64,000 bases of DNA from Parasporobacterium paucivorans DSM 15970 (GCF_900141895.1 NZ_FQYT01000015.1:1-64000); one strand, 5' to 3'. Positions 1 to 9,351 are shown, counted from the first letter of the stretch. Translations and numbers: made by a program. The notes: generated from the letters alone by a model not told the origin.

Positions 1-187
<187 letters not shown>

Positions 188-285
188 TTTTTCCCTTCAG
201 AATCAACTATGGCTGATTCATCCGTTTTTTTATTACTGTTTCTGTTTTGGATACCGCCAACGGACTCCTCCGCTGACGATGTTCG

Positions 286-319
286 CTGAAAATTTTTGTT
301 TGTCTTTTGAAATTTTCAG
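286..319 (-). other. Stem-loop in the rRNA leader
   Basis: A perfect 10-bp inverted repeat (CTGAAAATTT and AAATTTTCAG, arms 286-295 and 310-319, 14-base loop) lies between the rRNA promoter and the 16S 5' end. It would fold in the leader transcript. It may take part in processing or antitermination; this is inference, and no U-tract follows that would make it a terminator. Confidence 0.55.
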
Positions 320-389
320 GGATGGTTATACTGTTTAGTTATCAATGTTCTTTTGCTTATTTACTTTGCCGCCCACAAGCGACTTAGAT

Positions 390-418
390 ATATTATCACT
401 TGGTCTTATTTTTGTCAA
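390..418 (-). promoter_or_regulatory. rRNA operon promoter
   Basis: On the minus strand a perfect TTGACA (413-418) is followed by 17 bases and TAATAT (390-395). Transcription would begin near 383 and give a leader of about 195 bases before 16S. The promoter begins only about 40 bases after the radA stop codon, and I see no terminator between them, so radA transcripts may run into the rRNA operon. The rest of 188-459 holds only this leader. Confidence 0.8.
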
Positions 419-459
419 CAAGATTTCCAAGAAATTTTATTTTAAATTATTTACCCATT

Positions 460-1818
460 TTAAAGCAGATTTACGGCATCCCTGACACTTGCCACGCCGA
501 CCAGTTCTATCCCTTTGACAGCCTTCAGACTTTCGGCACAGCTCCTGGGAAGTATGCATCTTTTGAACCCCAGCTTCATCGCCTCATTTACTCGGTTTGC
601 GGCCTGACTTACCGATCTTACCTCTCCGGAAAGACCAATTTCCCCAAATACCACGGTATCGCTATCCATTACTTTCTCTTTATAGCTGGATACAAGAGCC
701 ATAGCTATAGCCAGGTCCAGGGCAGGCTCATTGATTTTCATTCCACCGGCTACATTTATATACGCATCATAGTCACCCAGATGCATCCCCAGCCTCTTTT
801 CTAAAACAGCCATCAGAAGATTCACCCGGTTATAATCCGTGCCGGCAGCGGTCCTTCTTGGCATACCGAAACCACTTTTTGCCACCAGGGCCTGTATTTC
901 CACCATAATCGGGCGGGTCCCTTCTATAGAACAGGCGACTACGGAGCCTGATGCATCATGTGGCCTTCCATCCAGCATAAATTCCGAAGGATTCTTAACC
1001 TCCTTCAGGCCGATTCCAGACATTTCAAAGACACCGATTTCATTGGTAGAGCCAAAGCGGTTCTTGACGCTTCTCAGTATCCTGTAAGTCGCGTTTCTGT
1101 CCCCTTCGAAATAGAGCACAGTATCCACCATGTGTTCCAGCACCCGAGGGCCCGCAACAACACCTTCTTTGGTGACATGCCCTACAATAAATATGGAGAC
1201 CTCTTTCCCTTTTGCAATGTGCATCAGGGCATTAGTCGACTCTCTGACCTGGCTGACGCTTCCCTGGGAGGACGAGACCTCTTCCATATACATTGTCTGG
1301 ATTGAATCAATGATTACGATCTCAGGCATAAGTTCCGTTATGGCATCCTCAATTGCACCAATGCTGGTTTCACACAACAAAAAAAGATTATCCGAAAACT
1401 CTCCAATCCTGTTCGCACGAATTTTAATCTGTTTTAAGGATTCCTCTCCCGAGACATACAGAACTTTATGATTATCCGACACATTTTTACAAACCTGTAA
1501 AAGCAGGGTGGATTTCCCGATACCCGGATCTCCACCCACCAATACCAGGGAACCACGCACAATTCCGCCACCCAAAACTCCATCCAGTTCTTCAAATCCT
1601 GTTCTGGTTCTTTCATCATCTTCCAGATTTACTCCCGACAGTGTAAGGGGTCGAGAGCTGCACATCTCTCTGTTTGCATTCGCCTTCTTAACAGAGACAG
1701 TGGCCGGTGCCTCCACCAGGGAATTCCATTCTCTGCAGGCCGGGCACTGTCCTGCCCATTTTGTCGTTTCAAAACCGCACTCTTTGCAAAAAAATGCGGT
1801 TGCTTTCGCCTTAGCCAT
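460..1818 (-). CDS. radA: DNA repair protein RadA
   Basis: RadA (Sms) is a RecA-related, DnaB-like ATPase that promotes branch migration during recombinational repair in the cytoplasm. The 452-residue product has the full family architecture: a C4 zinc finger (Cys11, Cys14, Cys25, Cys28), a Walker A motif GGDPGIGKS at about 95-103, a Walker B near 167-172, the RadA-specific KNRFG motif at 252-256, and a C-terminal Lon-protease-like domain. Length is normal for the family. The gene lies downstream of the small protein at 1830-2249 with an 11-base gap and is probably cotranscribed with it, as well as with clpC if the weak hairpin after clpC lets transcription through. It is immediately followed by the rRNA promoter. 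Confidence 0.97.
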   Translation of the reverse strand: MAKAKATAFFCKECGFETTKWAGQCPACREWNSLVEAPATVSVKKANANREMCSSRPLTLSGVNLEDDERTRTGFEELDGVLGGGIVRGSLVLVGGDPGIGKSTLLLQVCKNVSDNHKVLYVSGEESLKQIKIRANRIGEFSDNLFLLCETSIGAIEDAITELMPEIVIIDSIQTMYMEEVSSSQGSVSQVRESTNALMHIAKGKEVSIFIVGHVTKEGVVAGPRVLEHMVDTVLYFEGDRNATYRILRSVKNRFGSTNEIGVFEMSGIGLKEVKNPSEFMLDGRPHDASGSVVACSIEGTRPIMVEIQALVAKSGFGMPRRTAAGTDYNRVNLLMAVLEKRLGMHLGDYDAYINVAGGMKINEPALDLAIAMALVSSYKEKVMDSDTVVFGEIGLSGEVRSVSQAANRVNEAMKLGFKRCILPRSCAESLKAVKGIELVGVASVRDAVNLL

Positions 1819-1829
1819 CCTGCCTCCGA

Positions 1830-2249
1830 TTATAACTGGTTTTTCACTATTTTAACGGGGGATGGTTCATTGTTATCCAGTTCCACGCTAAACATAAGCT
1901 TACCTGCCAGGTTCGTTTTCATTTTTCCGGCATTCATATCATCAATAAACACAGTGTATTCTGTATCCCCCTCCAATTCAACTGTAATCTGGGCATCGCC
2001 AGTGCCTTCCACCTTAAATGACATGCCTTCGTCCGTGATTTCAAAATCATTCACAGCCGTGCCAGGAACGGATTCATATACAAAAGATCCGTTCTTCTCC
2101 AGCTTGGTAATTTCCTTAAAAGTTTTTACTTTATATAAATCTCCTTTATGTCCAAAATCCGACAGTTTACTCTTCTCTTCAAGGTTATAGTCCCCAAAAC
2201 TAATTGTGCCGTTATCCTCTGACTGTATTAAACCTTTTACTACTGACAT
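1830..2249 (-). CDS. Small protein of unknown function, 139 aa
   Basis: The start at 2249 is chosen because AGGAGG lies 7 bases upstream; a longer frame to 2297 has no ribosome binding site. The product is acidic, soluble and without signal peptide or membrane segment, and begins with MSVVKGLIQSEDNGTISFGD. It is rich in beta-strand-like alternation (residues 25-139), which suggests a small beta-sandwich. I recall similar Lachnospiraceae proteins carrying the name endosialidase, but nothing in the sequence shows catalytic function and I do not adopt that name. It has its own promoter and sits between clpC and radA, so a link to proteostasis or DNA repair is possible but unproven. Confidence 0.8.
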   Translation of the reverse strand: MSVVKGLIQSEDNGTISFGDYNLEEKSKLSDFGHKGDLYKVKTFKEITKLEKNGSFVYESVPGTAVNDFEITDEGMSFKVEGTGDAQITVELEGDTEYTVFIDDMNAGKMKTNLAGKLMFSVELDNNEPSPVKIVKNQL

Positions 2250-2296
2250 GATTTTTCCTCCTAGGGTGGTTGTAATTAAATTTGTAATATACTTCA

Positions 2297-2325
2297 ATTA
2301 TATGTTAGAAAGGGTAAAAACGCAA
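2297..2325 (-). promoter_or_regulatory. Promoter of the 1830-2249 gene (and radA)
   Basis: Minus-strand TTGCGT (2320-2325), 17 bases, TATAAT (2297-2302). The expected transcript starts near 2290 and gives a leader of about 40 bases. The -35 region overlaps one arm of a weak 7-bp inverted repeat (AAGGGTA/TACCCTT, 2310-2316 and 2347-2353) that follows clpC and might act as a poor terminator. Confidence 0.6.
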
Positions 2326-2360
2326 TATGAGTCCATACTGAATTTCTACCCTTCCGGAAA

Positions 2361-4811
2361 TTAGTTCTTGTTAAATTTCAAGTGTTTATCGGCAACAGAT
2401 ACCGTCACCGAATCTCCGCCCTTAATGACCCCGCGCAGGACCTGGTCGGCAAGTTCGTCCTCAATAAGTGTCTGTATTTTTCTGCGCAGAGGCCGGGCCC
2501 CATATTTCTTGTCATATCCCTGCTCCGCCAGATATGATTTGGCCGGCCCGGTAAACACCAGGTCGATATTCATCTGTTCAAGAGCTCTCTTCCTGACCCC
2601 ATCCAGCATTATACTCACGACATTTCGAATATCCGCTTTGGAGAGGGATGAGAATACAATGATTTCATCCAGCCGGTTCATGAATTCCGGTTTGAAGAGC
2701 TTTTTAACCTCCTCCATTACGCCGTTTTTCATGTTGTTATATATCTCTTTTTCGCTTACTTCTGTGGCAAAACCAAGCTTCTTAGGTTCGACGATTTTGG
2801 CTGCCCCGATGTTTGAGGTCATGATAATCACTGTGTTCTTAAAATCTATTTTTCTTCCGTGGGCGTCGGTTATATGTCCGTCATCCAGTACCTGCAGAAG
2901 AATGTTGAAAATATCCGGGTGGGCTTTCTCAATTTCATCAAAGAGAATGATGGAATAAGGGTGTTTTTTTACCTGTTCGCTTAATTGTCCCCCTTCATCA
3001 TATCCCACGTATCCCGGAGGCGATCCTATCAGTTTGGAAACACTGTGTTTCTCCATATATTCTGACATATCAACCCTGATGATTGCATCTTCAGTTCCAA
3101 ACATAGCCTCTGCCAGGGCTTTAGACAGTTCTGTCTTTCCTACGCCTGTCGGTCCCAGGAAAAGGAAGGAGCCGATTGGACGTTTTGGGTCCTTGAGGCC
3201 TACTCTGCCTCTCCGGATAGCTTTGGCAACCGCAACTACCGCTTCATCCTGCCCTACAACCCGCTTGTGCAGTGTTTTTTCCAGCTTCCGCAGACGGGCA
3301 CTTTCTTCTTCTTCCAGTTTCCGCACCGGAATTTTGGTCCACTCCGATACAACCGTAGCTATGTTATTTTCATTCACGATAAGTCTCTTGGTGCTTTTTT
3401 CATTTTCCCACCGGAGTTTTTCCTTATCCAGTTCTTTTTGTTTTTCTTCCTGAAGCTGCTTGATCTTCCCTGCTTTCACATATCGTTCAGCACGGATCGC
3501 ATCCTCTTTTTCCTGGTCCATTCTGGCTAATTCTTCCTCCAGCGCAATTATTCCGGGCGGCTGGACGTACGCATTCAGCCTTACCATGGAAGACGCCTCA
3601 TCAATCAGGTCTATAGCCTTATCCGGAAGATATCTGTCTGTAATATATCTTTGGGACATTTTCACGGCAGCCTCCACAGCCTGATCCGTAATGGTTACAT
3701 GATGATGATCCTGATATTTCTCCCTCAGCCCCTTCAGGATGAGGATGGTTTCATCCGCATCCGGCTCATCCACGTTCACCGGCTGAAAGCGTCGTTCCAG
3801 GGCTGCATCCTTTTCAAAGCTCTTTCTGTATTCTTCAATGGTAGTGGCTCCAATTATCTGGAGTTCGCCCCTGGCAAGAGATGGCTTCAGGATACTGGAT
3901 GCATCAATAGCACCCTCTGCTCCTCCTGCACCGATGATGGTATGGATTTCATCGATGAACAGAAGCACATTTCCGTCATCCATCACTTCATTAATGATTT
4001 TTTTGATACGGTCTTCGAATTCCCCTCTGTATTTAGAACCGGCTACCATACCAGATACATCCAGTGTCATAACTCTTTTTTCTTTGATAGTTTCAGGCAC
4101 GTTGCCCTCCACGATTCTGGTTGCCAGGCCCTCTACGATGGCTGTCTTGCCCACCCCAGGCTCTCCCACCAGGCAAGGATTATTTTTGGTCCTTCTGCTA
4201 AGTATCTGAATCACCCTTTGGATTTCAATATCCCTTCCAATAACAGGGTCCAGCTTTCCATCTCTGGCCATCCGTGTCAGATCCTTGCTGTACCGCTCCA
4301 GAGTTGGCGTATCCGTCCTTGACCTCTCCTTGACAGGTCTCCCGTTCTGAAAGTCTTCTTTATAAAGGCTGATGTCTTCGCCCATAGCAATCAGTATATC
4401 CACATATATTTTCTGAACATTCACTCCCAGGGTATTGAGAAGCCTGGAAGCCACAGAATCTGTCTCTTTAATCATAGCCATCAGTATATGTTCTGTTCCC
4501 ACAAACTGGGATTTAAAACGGACAGCCTCGTTGTGGCTATTCTCCACTACCTCTTTAGCTCTTGGAGTAAAGCCAGCCGGTTCCGCCAATCCAATTGGCT
4601 TCACTGGGGCAATCAGCTGCTGGATAAGTTCTATAAGGCGTTCCGTTGTAACCTTATGATTTTTCAGGATGACGGAGGCCACACCTTCCTTGGCCATGGT
4701 CAGACCGACCAGTATATGTTCGGTCCCGATGTAACTATGATTTAATTGTGCTGCTGTTTTATTGGCATATTGAATTGTTTCTGTAGCCATTCTCGTAAAT
4801 CTGCTCTGCAT
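2361..4811 (-). CDS. clpC: ATP-dependent Clp protease ATP-binding subunit ClpC
   Basis: ClpC is the Hsp100 unfoldase that feeds substrates to ClpP in Gram-positive bacteria. The 816-residue protein has two N-terminal Clp repeats (about 5-140), AAA module 1 with Walker A GEPGVGKT near 216-223, a middle helical/UVR-like segment (about 410-465), AAA module 2 with Walker A GPTGVGKT near 553-560, and the C-terminal D2-small domain. I start at 4811 because GAGGTG precedes that ATG; an upstream TTG at 4844 is less likely. It follows the GntR regulator by 39 bases and has no own promoter, so the two form one operon. The usual Firmicute partners ctsR, mcsA and mcsB are absent here; control probably falls to the GntR protein. 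Confidence 0.97.
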   Translation of the reverse strand: MQSRFTRMATETIQYANKTAAQLNHSYIGTEHILVGLTMAKEGVASVILKNHKVTTERLIELIQQLIAPVKPIGLAEPAGFTPRAKEVVENSHNEAVRFKSQFVGTEHILMAMIKETDSVASRLLNTLGVNVQKIYVDILIAMGEDISLYKEDFQNGRPVKERSRTDTPTLERYSKDLTRMARDGKLDPVIGRDIEIQRVIQILSRRTKNNPCLVGEPGVGKTAIVEGLATRIVEGNVPETIKEKRVMTLDVSGMVAGSKYRGEFEDRIKKIINEVMDDGNVLLFIDEIHTIIGAGGAEGAIDASSILKPSLARGELQIIGATTIEEYRKSFEKDAALERRFQPVNVDEPDADETILILKGLREKYQDHHHVTITDQAVEAAVKMSQRYITDRYLPDKAIDLIDEASSMVRLNAYVQPPGIIALEEELARMDQEKEDAIRAERYVKAGKIKQLQEEKQKELDKEKLRWENEKSTKRLIVNENNIATVVSEWTKIPVRKLEEEESARLRKLEKTLHKRVVGQDEAVVAVAKAIRRGRVGLKDPKRPIGSFLFLGPTGVGKTELSKALAEAMFGTEDAIIRVDMSEYMEKHSVSKLIGSPPGYVGYDEGGQLSEQVKKHPYSIILFDEIEKAHPDIFNILLQVLDDGHITDAHGRKIDFKNTVIIMTSNIGAAKIVEPKKLGFATEVSEKEIYNNMKNGVMEEVKKLFKPEFMNRLDEIIVFSSLSKADIRNVVSIMLDGVRKRALEQMNIDLVFTGPAKSYLAEQGYDKKYGARPLRRKIQTLIEDELADQVLRGVIKGGDSVTVSVADKHLKFNKN

Positions 4812-4850
4812 GCCACGCACCTCATTTCTTTCTTTTATAATCAAACGATT

Positions 4851-5264
4851 TTACGTATCTTTTCCCTTTTCTTTTTTACATTCGCACATGATAAACTCCC
4901 GGTATATCCCGCTAATGATATCATGCACCTCATCCTCTGTTATATCCTTGCAGATTGCCTTTGCAAGGACGATCCGCAACATTCCAGTCATTTCATTAAT
5001 CGCCTGCATCCTGTCGATGTCAATCGATACAATGGCTCCTTTTCTTCTGTCCAGTTTGACCAGCCCCTCCTTTCGGAGCACGGAATAAGCCTTATTGACT
5101 GTATGCATATTTATCCCGATATTATCCGCCAGTTGCCTTACAGATGGGAGGGTGTCGCCTTCCTTTAAATCGGATGTCGCGATTCCGATAATGATTTGAT
5201 TCCTAAGCTGGACATAAATCGCTTCCTCACTGTTAAAATCTATATGAATTATCATTTGACCCAT
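4851..5264 (-). CDS. GntR family regulator, YtrA-like
   Basis: A 137-residue transcription factor with an N-terminal winged helix of the GntR type (about residues 10-77: YVQLRNQIIIGIATSDLKEG, then LPSVRQLADNIGINMHTVNK) and a short helical C-terminal tail instead of a large effector domain. This is the layout of the YtrA subfamily, which often regulates its own operon. The start at 5264 follows AGAGGTGGGGA at good spacing; ATG at 5255 is possible. A perfect inverted repeat covers the -10 box of its promoter, which suggests autorepression. It is the first gene of an operon with clpC, so it is a good candidate for the regulator of clpC in this organism. Confidence 0.92.
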   Translation of the reverse strand: MGQMIIHIDFNSEEAIYVQLRNQIIIGIATSDLKEGDTLPSVRQLADNIGINMHTVNKAYSVLRKEGLVKLDRRKGAIVSIDIDRMQAINEMTGMLRIVLAKAICKDITEDEVHDIISGIYREFIMCECKKEKGKDT

Positions 5265-5293
5265 TCCCCACCTCTTTCGATATATAGTTATAT

Positions 5294-5316
5294 CTGTTAT
5301 ACGCATGATATAACAG
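5294..5316. promoter_or_regulatory. Operator-like inverted repeat at the GntR-clpC promoter
   Basis: Perfect 8-bp arms CTGTTATA (5294-5301) and TATAACAG (5309-5316), separated by 7 bases, enclose the -10 hexamer of the promoter. Symmetric AT-rich sites of this size are typical for dimeric GntR regulators. The assignment to the adjacent regulator is inference from position. Confidence 0.7.
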
Positions 5317-5333
5317 CATGATCATTTTGTCAA
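5305..5333 (-). promoter_or_regulatory. Promoter of the GntR-clpC operon
   Basis: Minus-strand TTGACA (5328-5333), 17 bases, TATCAT (5305-5310). The start site falls near 5298, inside the inverted repeat, so a bound repressor would block RNA polymerase. No CIRCE or CtsR box is visible. Confidence 0.8.
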
Positions 5334-5346
5334 TATTTTTTTATTT

Positions 5347-5388
5347 TCAAAAAAACCGGGGCAAACGTTTTCACGATCTGCTCCGGTT
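5347..5388 (-). terminator. Terminator after the cohesin gene
   Basis: On the minus strand a 10-bp stem with one A-C mismatch (arms 5354-5363 and 5379-5388) is followed by seven T. It lies 13 bases after the stop codon of the cohesin-domain gene and ends the long leftward unit that begins at purE. Confidence 0.8.
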
Positions 5389-5401
5389 GAAAATTATGCT
5401 T

Positions 5402-7216
5402 TTATTTGTTGTCCAGATCGTCATCGTCCATGATTTCAAAATCATCGTCTTTGAGCAGGTCTAGGTCCTTTTTTTCAGAAGTGTCAAATCCGTTGGCATT
5501 TCCTGATGCAGAAGAATCTCCTGCACTTAATATTTCTTCGCACTGCTTTTTAAACGCCAGCAATTCTGCTTCCGTCATCACATCTTCAGCAATTTTTGCT
5601 TCTCCTTCTTCAGGTTTCTGCACTTGGACCGGTACAGTTGGCTCTTCTACTTTGGGTGCCGGCACTGCATTGTTGGATTCGATTTCGTCAGACAGGAAAT
5701 CATCATGATCAAATTCATCGGGTTCATCAATCGTTTCCGACAAATCCGTATCATCTTCATAGGCGGCCAGCCGGCTGTTCTTAACTGCCAGTATGATGCA
5801 TATAACAATCAATACGATGCATATCAAAGCCAATACAGCGAAAGCTATCAGTCCGTATAAGCTTCCCAGGACACCTTTAAGTTTGGCCACCAGGGCATTT
5901 CCGTCCCCATTTGTTCCGGATTGCGTGTTTTCCCCAAATACTGCCGCCGCAAACAATTTTTCATTGAACCGCTGGATAGTATCTTCTTTGAAGTCATACA
6001 CGTAAAGACCCTTTTCACCGGAAGGATTCATTACATATACAAGGCTGAAATCCTGTTCGTAAGCATTCAGCCAGCCTTCCATTTCCTGGTCGTCGATTGT
6101 TACCTTAGTTCGCTCATAAATCAGCGGAGGTGTAACGGTATCATCCGCATGCATAACAGTATAAACGAGTCCGCCGGCTGTAATCGTCTGATATTTGTAG
6201 AAAAGATCTCCCTGTTCATCATAAACATAGAAACTCCCCACCCCGTCCGCATTCGTCAGATAAAACAGCATGAGACCAAGGTCAGCACTCTTCGCTACCG
6301 GGATTTCCGTTCCTTTGTATGTATATGTTTCAGCAGTATAGCCGGATGGCAGAGCAACACCCTCAAGGCTTGTTGCCACTGTCATGGTTGTTCCTTCTGC
6401 GTCGACGGAAATGGCATTTGGATCTGTTGCTGCGGCAGTTGTCTCGGTTGATGTAACTGTTTCACCGGATACAGTCGTATTTATTGTATAAGTCTTTACT
6501 GCTCCACTTTCAGAAGTAACCTTTATATAAGTTTTATTGTCACCTGGATCCAACGTAGCCCATTCAACCTTCGTTGTTGCTTTCCCGTCAGCAGGAGTTG
6601 CCGAAATGGAAAGCTTGGTTACATCCTCTCCTACCGTTGCAGAGTATGTCACAACCGACGGGGAAAATGCAGGGGACAATGTAACCGGCCTGGTTTCGCC
6701 TGCAGATGTTATGGCTGAAACCACCAGGGTGGAAAGATTATTGTTCGTGGATGCATTGGAAGGAGCCTGGACCGTAACAGTTCCTTCATTATAGGAGTTG
6801 AGGATGCTCGCAGAATCTGTTCCGGCTAAAGGAAATATCACACCCGTCTGATTAGCCTGACTTGGTGCCTGCAAATACACCCTGCCTGCTCCGGCAGCTT
6901 TTGCCTTAAAGGTAACCGTATATGTATCTGAAGTCCCAATGCTTCCATCCGCATATAACCTGAATGTTCCGTTACCGCCGCTTGTAGCGCCTCCGCTATA
7001 CTCCAGCACATCGCCCGAATAGGAAAAAATCAAATCATATACGCCTATTTCTACATCCGAAGATATCGTGATTTTAACACTTGCGGTGCCTCCGACTGAA
7101 ACCGTCGCAGATGAAATGTTCACGGAAGCTGATGCAGCCTTAACAGGTACCGGATTAAAGGCAAAGATAAATACCAGCAACAAAGCAAAAAATGGTGCTA
7201 TTCTAAAAATTTTCAT
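5402..7216 (-). CDS. Membrane-anchored cohesin-domain protein
   Basis: This 604-residue protein has a signal peptide (1-27, cleavage after VKA), a cohesin-like beta-sandwich (about 28-150), a cadherin-like beta-sandwich repeat (about 157-250), a further extracellular region (265-425), one transmembrane helix (about 455-478) and a 125-residue cytoplasmic tail very rich in Asp and Glu that ends DDDDLDNK. Cohesins bind dockerins, and the gene 47 bases upstream encodes a dockerin-bearing wall hydrolase, so it probably displays that enzyme on the cell surface. Anchoring is by the helix; there is no LPXTG sortase signal and no SLH module. The acidic inner tail has no function I recognise. Binding of the pair is inferred, not shown. 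Confidence 0.85.
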   Translation of the reverse strand: MKIFRIAPFFALLLVFIFAFNPVPVKAASASVNISSATVSVGGTASVKITISSDVEIGVYDLIFSYSGDVLEYSGGATSGGNGTFRLYADGSIGTSDTYTVTFKAKAAGAGRVYLQAPSQANQTGVIFPLAGTDSASILNSYNEGTVTVQAPSNASTNNNLSTLVVSAITSAGETRPVTLSPAFSPSVVTYSATVGEDVTKLSISATPADGKATTKVEWATLDPGDNKTYIKVTSESGAVKTYTINTTVSGETVTSTETTAAATDPNAISVDAEGTTMTVATSLEGVALPSGYTAETYTYKGTEIPVAKSADLGLMLFYLTNADGVGSFYVYDEQGDLFYKYQTITAGGLVYTVMHADDTVTPPLIYERTKVTIDDQEMEGWLNAYEQDFSLVYVMNPSGEKGLYVYDFKEDTIQRFNEKLFAAAVFGENTQSGTNGDGNALVAKLKGVLGSLYGLIAFAVLALICIVLIVICIILAVKNSRLAAYEDDTDLSETIDEPDEFDHDDFLSDEIESNNAVPAPKVEEPTVPVQVQKPEEGEAKIAEDVMTEAELLAFKKQCEEILSAGDSSASGNANGFDTSEKKDLDLLKDDDFEIMDDDDLDNK

Positions 7217-7263
7217 GTTCAGTCTTGTCCTTTCTTATGTCCATTGTAACAGTGGGACTCTGA

Positions 7264-9336
7264 TTAAAACTGGCCAATTAAAGATATGCTCAGAATATGA
7301 CGTTTTAGATACAGCATATCCAGACTGTTTATTCCACTGCCGCTTTTGTCCACGTTCCCAGCCTGGGCATATACTCCGCTTAGTAAAGAAATGTTCAGGA
7401 TATGTCTTTTTAGATACAGGGCATCTGCACTGTTCACATTTCCATCCCCATTTACGTCTCCATAAATAATCACTGGATACTTGCTAATTATACCTCCTGC
7501 ATTATCATAAACCACATAGCTGCTGCCCGTTCCCACGATTCCGGTATTGGGTGTTCCATCTGCATTCAAAAACCTTCCGGTACAATTTTTCAGGGTAAAC
7601 GCTGAACATGCCGCACTTGTGCTGGTTCCCAGGCTAACCCCGCTCAGGAAACCATCCTGGGACAGATTGTAGGTAGTGGTGACAGATGTTCCTTCGGGAG
7701 CAGATGATTCCGTCGGCGCCACAGGAGTAGTAGTTTCCGGAGCTGGTGCACTCTGTCTTACTATTGTGATAGTATACGTCCTTACTTCTCCGTTGCCAGC
7801 CGTAACATTTATCTGGAATACATTGGCTCCGACATTCAGACTTTTACTGCCTGTGCCCGAAATCCTGGCAGACGAATCAACTGCAGCAGCGTTAATGTCC
7901 ATGGATGAGACTGTATTTTCAACCACCAGGTCATAGGATGTCGTGAATTTACTGAATGTAGGTGTCAATGTTTTGTTTCCGACGCTGAGAGAATTCAGTA
8001 CATTATTCGGACTTCCAGTCCCGGTCGGACAGCCAGCTGCCGACACCGGCATATTATTGAATACCGGTATCTTAAATGTAAAAGTTGTTGAATTCTTGAC
8101 TTCTGAAGAATAGGCGTTCGCAACATTAACTGCTTCTTTACTTGGTGCCAGTATATGAGTCATGTACTGATGTGTGTATGGATTCTCCACAAAATCAAAC
8201 TTCTGATAATACAGAGTGTCCTGGCCTCTACATATGTAGCTTTGGCCAATAAAGCTGGCACCGCCCAGCAGTGATGCATATCTTGTATTCCAGGGCCTGA
8301 GCGTTGCAGCATCCGTTCCGCCCGCATATATCAGGCCATTGACAGTAGCTGTTCTTCCGCCGCTTGCATATGCTCCGATATTGTAATAGTTGAAGAGATT
8401 GGCATATCCGCTGACCGTACCGGAAATAATTGCATTTCCGCCACCATTTTTACCCTGTTCCTGAATCACCCTCGCGACCAGGTGGTAAGGGCTGACTCCA
8501 GACTGGACAGCCGCATCCATAAATATCTGGGAATATGTTTTTCCTTCAACCGACGAATCCAAAAATGATCCAGCTACCATGTTCTGAACTCCTGACAGAT
8601 TATGATAGGCCGGCTGATAAGATAACGCTTCATACTGGAATATGGACGTTTCACTTAGGAAATTTCTTGGATCGAGACAATATGCCACTAGCTCCTCAGA
8701 AGCCGCAGCCCAGGCTCCCCCATCAAAAGCTGACCAGGTTCCGGTGCCCCAGTCATAAGCTCCGTCGGCCAGCGATTTCCACGAGCTGATAGAATTATAT
8801 GCAATAAGGCTTCTTCCCACAACGCTCTCAGCTGTCACCACAGCCGACCAGTCATAATTTATCTTGTCTGCGACAAATACCCAATTTGGATATTTGGTAT
8901 GAAGAGAACGCAGAGATTCTTTATAGGATTCAGGAAAGCCCTGATCATTCAGATACTGTTCGAAATTCGCATCAGCGGCATAAGCCGGGCTGACAAGATC
9001 ACTTCGAATATATCCGTTGAAAGACGTTCCTGCATAATTGAACCTGACCTGATACCATATGTAATTGTCTGTACCTGTCTCCTCCCCGGTAATTGTCACT
9101 ACATCCCCGGTGTTTAAATAGATATTGGAGCCGTTGAAGGTGAGAACATTTGTATTCGCTGTCGTGTCCGGGCTTGTTCTGCTCCGCACATTTGTCCCGT
9201 TCACATATCCGGTCTTTTCCGTATAAGCTTCCGATACAATAAAATTCGTAACCAGCACGCCCAGCATAATCAATGCGAAGACTGCCGCATACAAAAATTT
9301 AGTTTTCTTTCCTCCCATACTCAGAAATTGATCCAT
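7264..9336 (-). CDS. Dockerin-bearing N-acetylglucosaminidase
   Basis: The 690-residue protein has an N-terminal membrane or signal segment (15-35), a bacterial SH3 domain (about 38-118), a glucosaminidase domain of the GH73/LytD type (about 210-415, likely catalytic Glu293 in VIQEQG), a cadherin-like beta-sandwich (about 445-527), a Thr/Pro/Ser linker and a C-terminal dockerin (622-690). The first dockerin calcium loop DVNGDGNVNSAD is canonical; the second (NVDKSGSGINSLD) is one residue longer and lacks one acidic ligand. Both are followed by the same YLKRHIL helix. The product should cleave peptidoglycan glycan strands. The start at 9336 follows GGGGAG at 6 bases. It begins 15 bases after purD and precedes the cohesin gene. 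Confidence 0.9.
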   Translation of the reverse strand: MDQFLSMGGKKTKFLYAAVFALIMLGVLVTNFIVSEAYTEKTGYVNGTNVRSRTSPDTTANTNVLTFNGSNIYLNTGDVVTITGEETGTDNYIWYQVRFNYAGTSFNGYIRSDLVSPAYAADANFEQYLNDQGFPESYKESLRSLHTKYPNWVFVADKINYDWSAVVTAESVVGRSLIAYNSISSWKSLADGAYDWGTGTWSAFDGGAWAAASEELVAYCLDPRNFLSETSIFQYEALSYQPAYHNLSGVQNMVAGSFLDSSVEGKTYSQIFMDAAVQSGVSPYHLVARVIQEQGKNGGGNAIISGTVSGYANLFNYYNIGAYASGGRTATVNGLIYAGGTDAATLRPWNTRYASLLGGASFIGQSYICRGQDTLYYQKFDFVENPYTHQYMTHILAPSKEAVNVANAYSSEVKNSTTFTFKIPVFNNMPVSAAGCPTGTGSPNNVLNSLSVGNKTLTPTFSKFTTSYDLVVENTVSSMDINAAAVDSSARISGTGSKSLNVGANVFQINVTAGNGEVRTYTITIVRQSAPAPETTTPVAPTESSAPEGTSVTTTYNLSQDGFLSGVSLGTSTSAACSAFTLKNCTGRFLNADGTPNTGIVGTGSSYVVYDNAGGIISKYPVIIYGDVNGDGNVNSADALYLKRHILNISLLSGVYAQAGNVDKSGSGINSLDMLYLKRHILSISLIGQF

Positions 9337-9351
9337 ATAATCTCCCCTTGT

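Noticed and set aside
3651-4322. A 223-codon plus-strand frame opposite clpC
   Set aside because: Shadow of the strongly conserved clpC coding sequence; no start signal.
5265-5400. CtsR box or CIRCE element at clpC
   Set aside because: Neither the GGTCAAA direct repeat nor the TTAGCACTC inverted repeat is present; only the GntR-type palindrome is.
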